From: Pokkaliibacter sp046614695
Lineage (GTDB): Bacteria > Pseudomonadota > Gammaproteobacteria > Pseudomonadales > Balneatricaceae
Assembly: GCF_046614695.1 (NCBI RefSeq)
Contig: NZ_JBKKHQ010000031.1
Span: 1 to 35,634, forward strand
DNA: 35,634 nucleotides
Direction: 5' to 3'
The position numbers and the translations under genes are program-made. The stretch's first letter is position 1. The number at the start of each line of letters is the position of its first letter. The notes below the pieces were generated by a model. The model was not told the origin of the DNA. It searched no databases and saw only the letters and a program-made list of their open reading frames with translations. Positions 1-9,123 of this stretch are shown here, in pieces.

Positions 1-192
1 TCTGCCTGAAGCAATGCCGCGTTATCGTTAGCGCTGGCTTGCACAGTATCGACTCGCGCTGAGAGCGCACTATCCGCGTCAGCACGCGCCGTCTGCTCTG
101 CCTGAAGCAATGCCGCGTTATCGTTAGCGCTGGCTTGCACAGTATCGACTCGCGCTGAGAGCGCACTATCCGCATCCGTGCGGGCCGTCTGC
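1..192 (-). repeat. Two tandem 96-bp repeats in the J stalk
   Basis: Positions 1-96 and 97-192 are tandem copies; 1-77 and 97-173 are identical and differences cluster at the end of the unit. Each unit codes in frame for 32 residues containing ALSARVDTVQASANDNAALL, typical of a trimeric coiled-coil stalk. The array may continue left of the window edge, because copy one starts at base 1. Confidence 0.9.
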
Positions 193-3100
193 TCGCTCTG
201 AATATCTGCTGCGTTGTCATCAACGGCAGACTGCAGAGACGTTATAGATGAGCTGATTGCTTCATCTGCTGTTGCTCGCGTCTGCCTCTCTTCAACAAGT
301 GACGCCGAGGCGTCATCAACATCAGAACGCAGTGCATTGATCTGCTCTGCCTGGGCCTGAATAGCATCAGCGCGGGCCGTCTGCTCCTCCTGAATCGCTG
401 CTGAATTGCCTTGTGCGATAGCGGTGACTTCGGTGATCAGCTGGGCCTGACTTGCCAGCTCGTCACTGTGAGCGGTTTGCGTCTGCGTAACATTCGCAAG
501 CTGCTCATCAAAGTCGGTTTTGACTTCTTCGATCCGAGTTGAGTTCGCCTGGTCATCAGTAACGCGGGCGGACTGCTCGACGCCTGCAGAAGCCGCATTA
601 GCCTGCTGCTGCACTTTCAGTGCGAGCAGCTGCAATGCAAAGCCTTCGCTGGTTTCGCGCTGCTCATCAATGCGGGCAGACAGCTCCCCGTCGCCGGTTT
701 CGCGTGCATCGTGCTCAGCCTGAAGCGCGGCGACGCGCGCTTGCTGCTCAGCATTGATTGCCGCAATTCGTTCATTTTCCTCTGTATCAATCAGCTCTTT
801 TAAGCTGCCAGCGGCGGCCTCGATATTTTCCGATATCGCATCCATGTCGATGGCGTCGACTTTTTCACGCAAGTCAGTATCAAGCTGTCCAGCTGTGATC
901 TTCTCAGAGAGCACGCGCAGGATGCCGTCGGCATCGTTGCTTGTCTTGGCTTGCACGGGATAGAAGCCTGACTGGCCGTAAGCATTAACCCCGCGCACGT
1001 AGTAGTAATACTGCGTGTCTGGTGTCAGTCCTGCGTCGACCAGGCTGCTGCCGGTACTGCGAAGCACGGCATTGCTGGTGATCAGCTCGGTTTGTAGCGC
1101 GATATCAGAACGCCAGAACTCAAACTCCTGCGCACCATAACGCGGGTTCGCAATCGTCGGGTTCAAGGTGAGGCTGAAGTTGTCCGCGTACACGCTCACG
1201 CTTGAAGGCGCCGCCGGTAAAAGCAGCTGGCCAATCGTCATGGCCGTGTCAGACCACGCGCTGAGAGCGCCGGTACCGCTCATCGAGCGAACACGGATCA
1301 GCCAGTCGCCGTTGATAGCATCCAGCACATCGGTGCTCGTTGTACGCGCTGCCGGTAATGCTTCCCACGCGACTGCGCCGGGGCGCTTCACTTCAAGCAG
1401 ATACTGCACAACGCGGGCATCGTCCGCCGGTACCCAGCTGATCATCAGGCCCTGATGCGTCACACCGCCTGCAAGGTAGGTATAAGCCTCTGCCGAAACA
1501 GCGCCGGGTGACTTCAGGGTGCCCGTGGGCAAAATCGTGAAGTCGCCCTGCTCAAGCTGAATGCCCTGCTCAACGCGGGCGTATTTCGTTGCATCGTGTT
1601 CCAACGCGCTGATCGTGTACTGATTGCCTTCGGCTTCTGTGACGCCGATCACGCGAAAAGATCGAGGCTGCACTGAAGCGCTGGCCAGCAGGTACATCGC
1701 GCTTTTAACAGGTTCTGCTGCAAGCGGCTCAGCCAGCGAGACAGCCGCACCGTTGATCTCAGTTACCAGCACCGCCTGGACTTCACCATCAGGCAACGTC
1801 ACATACAGCGTGCCCTGCTCGCCTTCGGGCAATTCAGGCGCGGCATCGAGCGTGAGGGTATCCAGCCCAGTCTCAACAATACGACCGCCAAGGCGGGCGC
1901 CCGCATACAGTGGATCAGCAACAGCGACGACATCACCTGGGCGAACACTCGCATGATCCGTCCCAGCCGTGTATTCCAGCGCCTCTTTTTCTGACCACTC
2001 AGAGTCGACCAGCCAGCGGCCAACGCGCAGCGCTTGAGATTTACTGCTCACGCCGAACGCTGTTACCTCGGCGATATTCTCGCCGTACTTTCGCAACTTC
2101 TCATCGTCTTGATAGACGACCACGGCAGACTCAAAGAAGTTTTCAGGGTCGCTGTAAGTGACGTGGGCTGTCGTGTGGCGAGACTTCAGGTCAGTGCCGG
2201 AGTACTTGAACTCGCCGCCGAGGACGTTAGCGGGCGCGACCAGGCGCTTAGGGTCAGCTGGCCGGTCTTGCACCGCGACAACTTCCGAAGTCCCCCAGTA
2301 GGTCATGCCTCTGAAAACTGAGGCCAGGCTATTCAGCAGGGTATAGGCTTCGGTCGCTGACTTAATGACAGCATTGATCACAAAGCGCGGTTCAGTGCCG
2401 CCGAGACCGTCGGGCACCAGCTCATCGCAATACTGCGCGATCTCATACAGAGACCACTTGTTCGCTTGAGGGATACCTGCACCGAAGCGCACATTCGTCG
2501 CAACGTCATAGAACACCCACGCGGGGTTGTTGCAATAAGCCGTCTTAAAAGTGCCATCCCAGAGGCCCGAGTATGTGCGAGTTTCGGGATCATAGTTGCT
2601 CGGTACCGCAATCTTGCGGCCACGAATGTGATAAGTCCGGTTCGGAATCGTCGTCCCAAACTGAGCAGAGTCGACTTCCAGCGCAACGAGGGCAGAGTCG
2701 GGATAGCTGAGCTTGGCATCGATGATGCGCGTATAGCTCGACCAGTGCGTGTCGTTACGCAGGGCCGACGAGCTGCTATCAGCTGTCACGCGCGAAACGC
2801 GGATATCCCATGGCCCGGTGCCGTTCAGTTCAACGCGGTACTGAGCTTCATAAGTGCTGGTGGTTTTGCCGCTAATCGTGTCGCGGGCGGCAACTTCCCA
2901 GCTGCCGTTACTGGGGCGAACTTCAATCATTATCTCGACTGAAGCGCCGTGCAGGTCGCCGGTTGAGGTGTCTTGCTTGGCCAGTGCGGGAATCTGGATT
3001 TTGATGCGAGCGGCATCGGTCTCAAGGTCGCTGATCGTGCGAGTGATAGGCGCATCTTTTTTGATTTGAACGCCGATCACTTCTTCCGCTTCAACAGCAG

Positions 3101-3377
3101 GAAAGCCGGGGATCGGCTCTTGCGTGGGCAAGCCTTCGCGGGTCGTGATCGAGACGCCCTCGAAGTTCAGCGAGCCGTCGCCATTCGCAAGCGGGGTTTT
3201 GTCGAGATAGATCGACTGCAGGCCGTTTACCAGCCCATCAATTTCACCCTCGGCGATCAGGTCAATGATCCGCGCAAAGCTCTGGCTTTGCAGGGTGTTC
3301 GGGTCTTCTTTCGCAACAGCACCAGCGCCGCCGCCTTTGCCGCCCTTGCGGCCTTTAATTGTCAGGGTGGCAGTCAT
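1..3377 (-). CDS. J: Tail tip / host-specificity protein J (3' end outside window)
   Basis: This is the central tail-tip protein that contacts the receptor and forms the distal tail hub. About 1125 codons are visible from the ATG at 3375-3377; the frame stays open to position 1, so the C-terminus is missing. The first ~60 residues start MTATLTIKGRKGGKGG and continue SFARIIDLIAEGEIDGLVNG, as in lambda J. Further on lie KSATEAYTLLNSLASVFRGM and the segment AHVTYSDPENFFESAVVVYQ, both hallmarks of lambda gpJ. The middle part (about 1000-1600 in window coordinates) looks like fibronectin-III-type modules. From about 750 down to 1 the protein is a long Ala/Gln/Asp-rich heptad-like stalk, including two copies of a 32-residue repeat. 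It lies 13 bp downstream of gene I as the last recognised tail gene. Confidence 0.93.
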   Translation of the reverse strand, partial: MTATLTIKGRKGGKGGGAGAVAKEDPNTLQSQSFARIIDLIAEGEIDGLVNGLQSIYLDKTPLANGDGSLNFEGVSITTREGLPTQEPIPGFPAVEAEEVIGVQIKKDAPITRTISDLETDAARIKIQIPALAKQDTSTGDLHGASVEIMIEVRPSNGSWEVAARDTISGKTTSTYEAQYRVELNGTGPWDIRVSRVTADSSSSALRNDTHWSSYTRIIDAKLSYPDSALVALEVDSAQFGTTIPNRTYHIRGRKIAVPSNYDPETRTYSGLWDGTFKTAYCNNPAWVFYDVATNVRFGAGIPQANKWSLYEIAQYCDELVPDGLGGTEPRFVINAVIKSATEAYTLLNSLASVFRGMTYWGTSEVVAVQDRPADPKRLVAPANVLGGEFKYSGTDLKSRHTTAHVTYSDPENFFESAVVVYQDDEKLRKYGENIAEVTAFGVSSKSQALRVGRWLVDSEWSEKEALEYTAGTDHASVRPGDVVAVADPLYAGARLGGRIVETGLDTLTLDAAPELPEGEQGTLYVTLPDGEVQAVLVTEINGAAVSLAEPLAAEPVKSAMYLLASASVQPRSFRVIGVTEAEGNQYTISALEHDATKYARVEQGIQLEQGDFTILPTGTLKSPGAVSAEAYTYLAGGVTHQGLMISWVPADDARVVQYLLEVKRPGAVAWEALPAARTTSTDVLDAINGDWLIRVRSMSGTGALSAWSDTAMTIGQLLLPAAPSSVSVYADNFSLTLNPTIANPRYGAQEFEFWRSDIALQTELITSNAVLRSTGSSLVDAGLTPDTQYYYYVRGVNAYGQSGFYPVQAKTSNDADGILRVLSEKITAGQLDTDLREKVDAIDMDAISENIEAAAGSLKELIDTEENERIAAINAEQQARVAALQAEHDARETGDGELSARIDEQRETSEGFALQLLALKVQQQANAASAGVEQSARVTDDQANSTRIEEVKTDFDEQLANVTQTQTAHSDELASQAQLITEVTAIAQGNSAAIQEEQTARADAIQAQAEQINALRSDVDDASASLVEERQTRATADEAISSSITSLQSAVDDNAADIQSEQTARTDADSALSARVDTVQASANDNAALLQAEQTARADADSALSARVDTVQASANDNAALLQA

Positions 3378-3390
3378 TGAGAACCCTTGA

Positions 3391-3996
3391 TTAGAGCGCG
3401 ACGCGCTCAGTAGAAATGCCGGAGCTGATCACTGTGGAGCCGGTGAACACTTCGCCGTAAACGAGCGGCACAACGCCGCCCTCGCTGCTTACGTTCGTCG
3501 GGGCTGAGAACAGGTAGCTCGACCGCGCATCAATCTGATCTGCTGAGGCGGTACCAGGCACCTTGGCCTGCATTGAAGCAATGCCGCCAATCGCCATCGA
3601 CGCCCCGAAGAGCGCCAAACTGGCTGCACTCACCGACACCCCGCCGACCGTAAACGCGGTGCCAGCAAGCGTCGCGCCGCCGGTGTAAAAGGCCGCTACA
3701 ACCATGGCGATGCCGACAATCACTTTGCCTGCGCCTCCCTTGCCACCGCTGATCACGGGCGCAATGTGCAGCTCTTTTGCCGCGCCCATGGCCAGCATCA
3801 GACCGGCCTGATCAATGTCATGAAGCTGGCCAGCGTTGCCACGGCTCACCCGAAACTCGCCCGCTTCAAGCTCATAACGAAAGCCCTCGAGCTGAGAGCA
3901 AAGGGCGGCGACGGCTTCTGCCGGGTCGCGCACGTCAAAAGAAAAAGGCCCGCCGAAGCGAGCCTTTAATGAGCCGTGCAAGATAATCGTTTTCAT
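3391..3996 (-). CDS. I: Tail assembly protein I
   Basis: A tail-tip assembly factor of 201 residues, similar in size to lambda gpI (223). The N-terminal ~80 residues (starting MKTIILHGSLKARFGGPFSF) have the beta-grasp, ubiquitin-like look of this family. A Gly/Ala-rich hydrophobic stretch follows at about residues 84-145 (GKVIVGIAMVVAAFYTGGAT), then a C-terminal SSYLFSAPTNVSSEGGVVPL segment common to lambda-type gpI. The start overlaps the end of gene K by 4 bp, so the two are translationally coupled. It lies between K and J as in lambda. The role in priming the J hub is known for the family and inferred here. Confidence 0.9.
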   Translation of the reverse strand: MKTIILHGSLKARFGGPFSFDVRDPAEAVAALCSQLEGFRYELEAGEFRVSRGNAGQLHDIDQAGLMLAMGAAKELHIAPVISGGKGGAGKVIVGIAMVVAAFYTGGATLAGTAFTVGGVSVSAASLALFGASMAIGGIASMQAKVPGTASADQIDARSSYLFSAPTNVSSEGGVVPLVYGEVFTGSTVISSGISTERVAL

Positions 3997-4718
3997 AAGC
4001 GAGTCCGGTGCCGGAATACATGAGTGATATGCGACATCCAGCGGTGGATCGGCTCACGGCAGCTTAGCTGGCTGGCGTCCACGGCATGGCGGCCCGTCAG
4101 GTGATGAAGCGCTAAACCATCGCCGAGATACACGCCACCATGATTCGGTGTTTTGCTGCGAATCGTGCAGTAAAACATATCGCCTGGCGCGATCTCTGCA
4201 GCGCTGACAGGTACAAAATCCGCGTGCTCAAGGCCATCGAGGTACAGCGTTTCACCCTTCTGCCACCATTCCCAGTCGCGTGGGAACTCAGGCAGCGTGA
4301 TCGACAGCTCCTGCGCGTAATAATCACGGATCAGTGAATAGCAGTCAGTGACGCCATGGCGAAACCCGCGCCCGATGAGCGGCGGTACCGGCACGCCTTC
4401 ACCCCACCAAAATGGCTGGCCACAACGCTCGCCGTCATAGCAACTCACAATGCCCCAAGGCACCGCCGTAGAGAGCTGGCCGCGCATGTCGTCCGCGCTT
4501 GGGCAGTCCGGGCCGTTCGGGTGGCTGTGTACGACAGCCATCAGGCCTTCGGCTTGCGCCCGGTTCATGTCAGCAGCACGGGCCTGAAAGGCAAGCTCTG
4601 GCTCAGGGTGGACGTTCTCAGCGACGAAAGCGTTCTGCTGAGTAATCAGCAAAATGCCCTCGCGTGGGAAAGCCTCCAGCGCCATGGACCGGATCTGCTC
4701 TGCATATTCTTCAAACAT
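3993..4718 (-). CDS. K: Tail assembly protein K (JAMM peptidase plus NlpC/P60 domain)
   Basis: A 241-residue two-domain tail-tip protein, as in lambda gpK. Residues 1-100 form a JAB/MPN domain: the metal-binding signature HSHPNGPDCPSADD is visible at 64-77 (H64, H66, D76 or D77), with Glu20 as candidate catalytic acid. Residues ~115-241 form an NlpC/P60 cysteine peptidase domain, with Cys126 in GVTDCYSLIRDYY and the downstream His in NHGGVYLGDG. Such enzymes are thought to cut peptidoglycan during tail entry or to process tail-tip proteins. Both active sites appear intact. It follows L and precedes I in the usual order. Confidence 0.94.
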   Translation of the reverse strand: MFEEYAEQIRSMALEAFPREGILLITQQNAFVAENVHPEPELAFQARAADMNRAQAEGLMAVVHSHPNGPDCPSADDMRGQLSTAVPWGIVSCYDGERCGQPFWWGEGVPVPPLIGRGFRHGVTDCYSLIRDYYAQELSITLPEFPRDWEWWQKGETLYLDGLEHADFVPVSAAEIAPGDMFYCTIRSKTPNHGGVYLGDGLALHHLTGRHAVDASQLSCREPIHRWMSHITHVFRHRTRL

Positions 4719-4728
4719 GGAAAAGCCT

Positions 4729-5439
4729 TTAGCTGTAGCGTTTCACACCGGGGAACGCGCGGGTCGGTAGGATGCCGTTGCTGCCAAAACGCAGTTTGCA
4801 GTCGCTGAGTTTGCGGCCACATTCGTCATCTGCAGCGGCTACCGCTTCCCCTTGCGGGTTCCAGCAACCTTCGCCTGAGTATGGGCAGGTGACGTTCTCA
4901 TAACGAAAAACGCCGGCGGCTGAATCCCAGTAGCGGTATGAATGCGAGCAGAAGCCTTTAAGAACTTTACGGCGGGGCAGCTTAATACCCTGCTGATCCA
5001 GCTTCGCAGCCAGCTGAAACTCGATAGACTCGCGCGTGTGTGAGGTCTTGCGGCTCACTGTGTAGTGGTCGACAGGAAAAAGTGCATCCGGGTCCGGGTC
5101 ACTGCCTTGGTCAAGATGCCTGGCAAACGTACAAAGACGCCGGACTTCGCAGCCGAGAATGTCGTTGTTACCGATCACCAGCGCGATAACTGCAGGATTA
5201 ATCGCGCTCACGGTCAGTGTGGGCTGCGGTATCGAGCCTTGCCCACTCCATGAGAAACCTTCAGCTTTAATCGGCATTGGCGCAAACTCCACGCCGCCGA
5301 ACATGACCGGCTCGCCGTCAATGGGGCCGGTTGTCCAGCGCAGCGTCCCTTGCCCGTATGCCGTCGCATCGATCTCAAACAGCTCAACAATCGCATCCTG
5401 CTCCAGCTGCTGAGACTCGCGTGCAATGATTTCACTCAT
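4729..5439 (-). CDS. L: Minor tail protein L
   Basis: A 236-residue tail-tip protein matching lambda gpL (232). The N-terminal half has the family pattern SEIIARESQQLEQDAIVELF then GPIDGEPVMFGGVEFAPMPI. The C-terminal half carries Cys164, Cys185, Cys192, Cys207 and Cys214, spaced as in lambda-type L proteins, which have been reported to bind an iron-sulfur cluster; that cofactor is inferred here from conserved cysteines. The start overlaps the end of gene M by 4 bp. Order H-M-L-K-I-J is that of lambda. Confidence 0.93.
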   Translation of the reverse strand: MSEIIARESQQLEQDAIVELFEIDATAYGQGTLRWTTGPIDGEPVMFGGVEFAPMPIKAEGFSWSGQGSIPQPTLTVSAINPAVIALVIGNNDILGCEVRRLCTFARHLDQGSDPDPDALFPVDHYTVSRKTSHTRESIEFQLAAKLDQQGIKLPRRKVLKGFCSHSYRYWDSAAGVFRYENVTCPYSGEGCWNPQGEAVAAADDECGRKLSDCKLRFGSNGILPTRAFPGVKRYS

Positions 5440-5780
5440 CCGAAGTACTCCTCAAACTGGGCGCTGATACTGCCGCGATTAAAGCTGGTAGGGCGCTGGC
5501 CGGTCAGGGTTTTGCAACGCCACTGCCTGGGCGTATCTTCCCATTCCGGCTTAAACAGAAAAGGCGTAACGCCTTTTCTCGCGTGCAGGAACTCAAAGAC
5601 GGCGTTCCATTCGTCGCGCTCCAATAACGTCCAGTTCAACGTGATGGAGTCTTTGACTGAGTTGAGTCCCTTCGGACGGCTCTCGGTGTAGCCATCACCG
5701 AAGGATGTCTCATCAATAGCAAACGCAACCTCAATCGGTGTGCCGTAGTCATGCGGAATATCGGGCAAGGTATCCATCAA
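5436..5780 (-). CDS. M: Minor tail protein M
   Basis: A 114-residue protein, close to lambda gpM (109), that joins the tail tip to the end of the tape measure and tube. Family features are the FGDGYTESRPKGLN segment near residue 28, the TLLERDEWNAVFEFLHARKG helix and the FLFKPEWEDTPRQWRC strand pair. Its ATG overlaps the stop of the tape-measure gene by 4 bp. No oddities. Confidence 0.93.
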   Translation of the reverse strand: MMDTLPDIPHDYGTPIEVAFAIDETSFGDGYTESRPKGLNSVKDSITLNWTLLERDEWNAVFEFLHARKGVTPFLFKPEWEDTPRQWRCKTLTGQRPTSFNRGSISAQFEEYFG

Positions 5781-8700
5781 GCATTACTCAGTAGACCGCC
5801 GGGGCGCTTGGCCTCAACGACAAACTTGTTAAACGATGCGCGGGTACGCTCGTCTATCATTTTCGACAGCTTTTCAGCCTGTTTCTGATCAGTGGCTTGA
5901 TTGCCTGATGAGGGTGATACCGTCATCTGAAAAACAGGGGCATACGTGATCGTCGCACCTGAGCCTGAGCCGTTTGACGCCACTTTGCTCAGAATGTCCG
6001 ACGTCCTTGTGCGCCCTGTGATTTCAGCAGGGCCCATCACCGGCACGCCGTTCAGCAGCTCGGTACCGCGCTCCGCCATGATGCCCCACTTCCCAGCAGG
6101 GATGTTCCCACCGTTGTCGTAAGCTCCTGCGAAGCTGGTACTGATCGCACCCACTGCGGCTTCAATCGCCCCAGTACCGGCAATCGTCTGGAAGACAGCG
6201 CCAAGGTTGTAGGGAAACTTTGCAGATGCCCAGGCAGCAGCAATAGCTTCTTTGCTTGAGAAAAGCACCGAGGCTAAGGTGTACGCTTTCTGAGTGATCA
6301 ACATCGCGCGGTACGTTTTAGACTGAGTACCGGCGAAGGCGCCGACCAGATCGCCCATTGTGCCGTAAAGCTGCGAGTATCCCTGCAGCGTGGCCACTTG
6401 AGAGCTCTTTTCATACGCCGTTTTTTTCTCAGCGTATTCTTGCTCCAACTGATGACGCGCGGCAGCAGCTTCACTGCTCACGCCATATCGAGTGTTTTCA
6501 AACTCTCGCAGCTGCTCGATGCGATCGTTGTACCATTTTTTGTACTTATCAAACTGCTCATCAAGTTGGTTGGCCTCGCTAAACGCACCGCCCGTCTGAG
6601 GTGAAAGCCCCTGAACCGTTGGCGCGCCTTCAGTCAGCTGCTTAGTCAGGTTCTGTGATGCGATCTGACTTGTTGCCGTGGCATCGGGGCCGGTATAGCG
6701 GTTCGCCGTTCGCTGGTCTTGCAGCGCTTTAAACAGGCTGTCTCCACGAACCAAAGCGCTACTCTGATTTGCGAGATACTGCATCGCATCAGCATAGTCT
6801 GTTGAGCTGATCTTGTTCTTCGCGAGAAGAACACCCAGCTCTTTCTCTTGTTGAATCCGGCGATCTTGCGCAGCTGAGAGCGGATCATACTGCTCTCGAA
6901 GTGCATTGAAGCCTGTCAGCATTTCGCCGAGGCCTTTTCCGATATCGCCGGTGGCTTTTGCGGCCTTAGCATTCAGTGACGTCAGCTGGTTTTTCGCTTC
7001 ACCAATCGCGGCGCTGATCTGCTTGGCTTTTTCCGGGTCAGAGTCCCCGAGCTTTTTCAGTGCTTCTTCAAGCTGTGTGATCGATGCTTTGAGTTGATCC
7101 GCGCGTGGTTTGAACTTGTCGATCAGGTCAGAGTCTGCCTTGGTCAAGAATCCTTTGCTGCTGGCTTTTCCTGAATTGATTCCTTTGGCAGTGACCGTAT
7201 CTCCGTCATCTGTAACCGCGCCTGACATAAATAACCGCGTGGCATTCTTTTGCATCACCTGGTCGATTTGCGTACTGATATAGCCACTGGTGGCCTTCAG
7301 GAGTTCCTTCTGTTTTTTTAGCTCAGCTAAGTCGCCGGTAATACCAACAGAAGCGATGACCTCATCATCAGCGCCTTGGCTTTTTAATCGCTTAATCTTT
7401 TCCTGAACTTCTGTTATCTGCTGATCGACGGCCCGAATCTGGTCTGCGATGCCATAGGATTTATCATTCAGCTGAAATAGAGAAAGACTCGCGAGCTGCT
7501 CCCGCAAGCCCGTGGTTTCTTTTTTTAACTTTTCAGTGCGGTCAGCGGCGGTTTCAAGCGTGCTGATATAAGTCGCAAAGGCTGTCACGCCGAGAATTAA
7601 TGCTCCTGCAGGGCCGCCAACAAGGCTCAATGCGCCTTGTAGTCCGCGCGCCATCAGGCTTGCATTGCGTGTTGCCGTCGCCAGTCCTGCGGCCCCTGCA
7701 GCAGCGCGCTCTTCGGATACAATAAGTGCCGCATTAGCCTGCGCTAACTGGGTGATGGCAGCTGAGCGTTGGGCAGCGGTTCGGGCCGCCTCAAGGTTCC
7801 TTTTCGCTGCTGTCTGGTCAATCGCTGCAAGTCGTAGTGCATCCTGCGCCCGTGAGTTCTCCGCGCGCGCTAAATTCAACTCCGCAGCGGCTTGCTGTCG
7901 TGAGGCTTGGAAGTCTGCCACGCGGCCTTTCAGACTTTCTGACAGCGCGGGCAAAAGCCGACTGGAGATAACGCCAGTCAGCGCAATCAGGGCCGAATCC
8001 CAATTCTCAGCAACTTCACCCCCAGGTTGCATGGCATCAACAAAGTCGTTGATAGGCTGAGTCATCAGGCGTGCGCCTGATCCGCTGATGCGGTTAAACA
8101 GGCCGTCATAGACCCCGACAAGCCGCTTCATCGACTGCTCGTAGTCTTTGATAGATGCGGCGTCCTCCGGGGAAATAGCAACGCCAAGGCCAACGGCCTC
8201 CGCTTTGAATTTCTCCAACAGCGCGGCGTTATCGCGCAGCAGCGGCAGCAGGCGCGAGCCGTCATCGGCCAGCATTTCCATAAAGGTAACTTGCTGCCCT
8301 TTTGGCAGTTTGGTCACGGCCTGGCCAAGCTTCAGCAGCAGCTGGTCAGGACTCAGATTCTTGAAGTCCTCAATGTTCAGGTTCAGCGTTTTGAACAGGT
8401 CGCCCGCTTCCCCTCCACCGTTAGCGATAAAGTCGTTCACTTTATCCGTGGTGTCTTTGAAAATGTCGCCCATTTTGTCAGCGTTAACGCCGACTTTATC
8501 TGCCGCGTACTGCCATTGCAGCAGGGTCTGAACGTTCATGCCGATGGCATCGGAAAGATTCACCGCTTCGGTGATCGCTTCAACGCGAAACTTTGTCGCC
8601 ATCAGGCCAACAGCTGCCGTGACAGTGCCTGCGCCTGCTGCCAGTCGTGCATACGCTGAACCGGCACGCAGAATTATTCCGGTACTAACATCAGTCTCAC

Positions 8701-8845
8701 GGGCGAGCTGCTGCATTCCACGGGTTGTTTTCGCGCTTGCCGTGTCGAGGCCCATCAGTTCTTCACGCGTGCGCCGGATCGCACGCGTTCCGCCCGTGCT
8801 GTCTCCTGTAATCACCAGCGCCGTTTTGTGAACCGTGTTAGCCAT
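5777..8845 (-). CDS. H: Tape measure protein H
   Basis: The longest late gene, 1022 residues. It sets tail length and is probably ejected with DNA. The N-terminal third holds SDAIGMNVQTLLQWQYAADK and a PKGQQVTFMEMLADDGSRLL segment found in lambda-type tape measures. Hydrophobic stretches occur around residues 400-425 (GALSLVGGPAGALILGVTAF) and 870-910. Long helical segments (for example ~315-390 and ~570-640) are rich in Ala, Gln and charged residues. At the usual ~1.5 angstrom per residue, a tail of roughly 150 nm is expected (inference). The start abuts the end of T, so H is translated right after the G/GT pair. Confidence 0.93.
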   Translation of the reverse strand: MANTVHKTALVITGDSTGGTRAIRRTREELMGLDTASAKTTRGMQQLARETDVSTGIILRAGSAYARLAAGAGTVTAAVGLMATKFRVEAITEAVNLSDAIGMNVQTLLQWQYAADKVGVNADKMGDIFKDTTDKVNDFIANGGGEAGDLFKTLNLNIEDFKNLSPDQLLLKLGQAVTKLPKGQQVTFMEMLADDGSRLLPLLRDNAALLEKFKAEAVGLGVAISPEDAASIKDYEQSMKRLVGVYDGLFNRISGSGARLMTQPINDFVDAMQPGGEVAENWDSALIALTGVISSRLLPALSESLKGRVADFQASRQQAAAELNLARAENSRAQDALRLAAIDQTAAKRNLEAARTAAQRSAAITQLAQANAALIVSEERAAAGAAGLATATRNASLMARGLQGALSLVGGPAGALILGVTAFATYISTLETAADRTEKLKKETTGLREQLASLSLFQLNDKSYGIADQIRAVDQQITEVQEKIKRLKSQGADDEVIASVGITGDLAELKKQKELLKATSGYISTQIDQVMQKNATRLFMSGAVTDDGDTVTAKGINSGKASSKGFLTKADSDLIDKFKPRADQLKASITQLEEALKKLGDSDPEKAKQISAAIGEAKNQLTSLNAKAAKATGDIGKGLGEMLTGFNALREQYDPLSAAQDRRIQQEKELGVLLAKNKISSTDYADAMQYLANQSSALVRGDSLFKALQDQRTANRYTGPDATATSQIASQNLTKQLTEGAPTVQGLSPQTGGAFSEANQLDEQFDKYKKWYNDRIEQLREFENTRYGVSSEAAAARHQLEQEYAEKKTAYEKSSQVATLQGYSQLYGTMGDLVGAFAGTQSKTYRAMLITQKAYTLASVLFSSKEAIAAAWASAKFPYNLGAVFQTIAGTGAIEAAVGAISTSFAGAYDNGGNIPAGKWGIMAERGTELLNGVPVMGPAEITGRTRTSDILSKVASNGSGSGATITYAPVFQMTVSPSSGNQATDQKQAEKLSKMIDERTRASFNKFVVEAKRPGGLLSNA

Positions 8846-9123
8846 TAACGTTTTCTCTCAGAGAAGTGAGCCAGTGCGCCTTGCTCAATCAGGCGCACTT
8901 GGTCATAAAGCAGCAAAGGGTTCTCGGGTTTGACCAGGGAGATGAGGCCGAGAATAACGTTGCCATCCAGCCCGACCGGACCGAATTCAGTCATCCGCCA
9001 ATCAGTGCAGCAGCGGTTAAATAGCTCAAACGCAGCAACGTGCTCAGGCCAGATATCAACGACATCGTCGGCTCTCAGGGTGCAGATTTCTTTTTCGATC
9101 ACTTCTGCGGGGCGGCCCAGCAT
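8845..9123 (-). CDS. T: Tail assembly protein T reading frame (C-terminal part of GT)
   Basis: The T frame encodes the C-terminal part of the GT chaperone, which recruits the tube protein to the tape measure. The first ATG gives 92 residues, but there is no evident ribosome site there. The open frame continues upstream to 9213 without a stop, where it meets a slippery A AAA AAG in gene G. In lambda, T is made only as a G-T fusion by -1 frameshifting, and the same arrangement is seen here. The visible protein has a Trp/Cys-rich centre (VAAFELFNRCCTDWRMTEFG), typical of gpT-like domains. Confidence 0.8.
   Translation of the reverse strand: MLGRPAEVIEKEICTLRADDVVDIWPEHVAAFELFNRCCTDWRMTEFGPVGLDGNVILGLISLVKPENPLLLYDQVRLIEQGALAHFSERKR

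Noticed and set aside
1..750. CRISPR-like or satellite array at the left edge
   Set aside because: Units are in frame with gpJ, 96 bp long and without spacers; coding repeat, not CRISPR.
2466..2942. Plus-strand open frame of 158 codons inside J
   Set aside because: It lies wholly in the complement of gpJ, whose minus-strand translation matches lambda J; the plus frame has no family resemblance.
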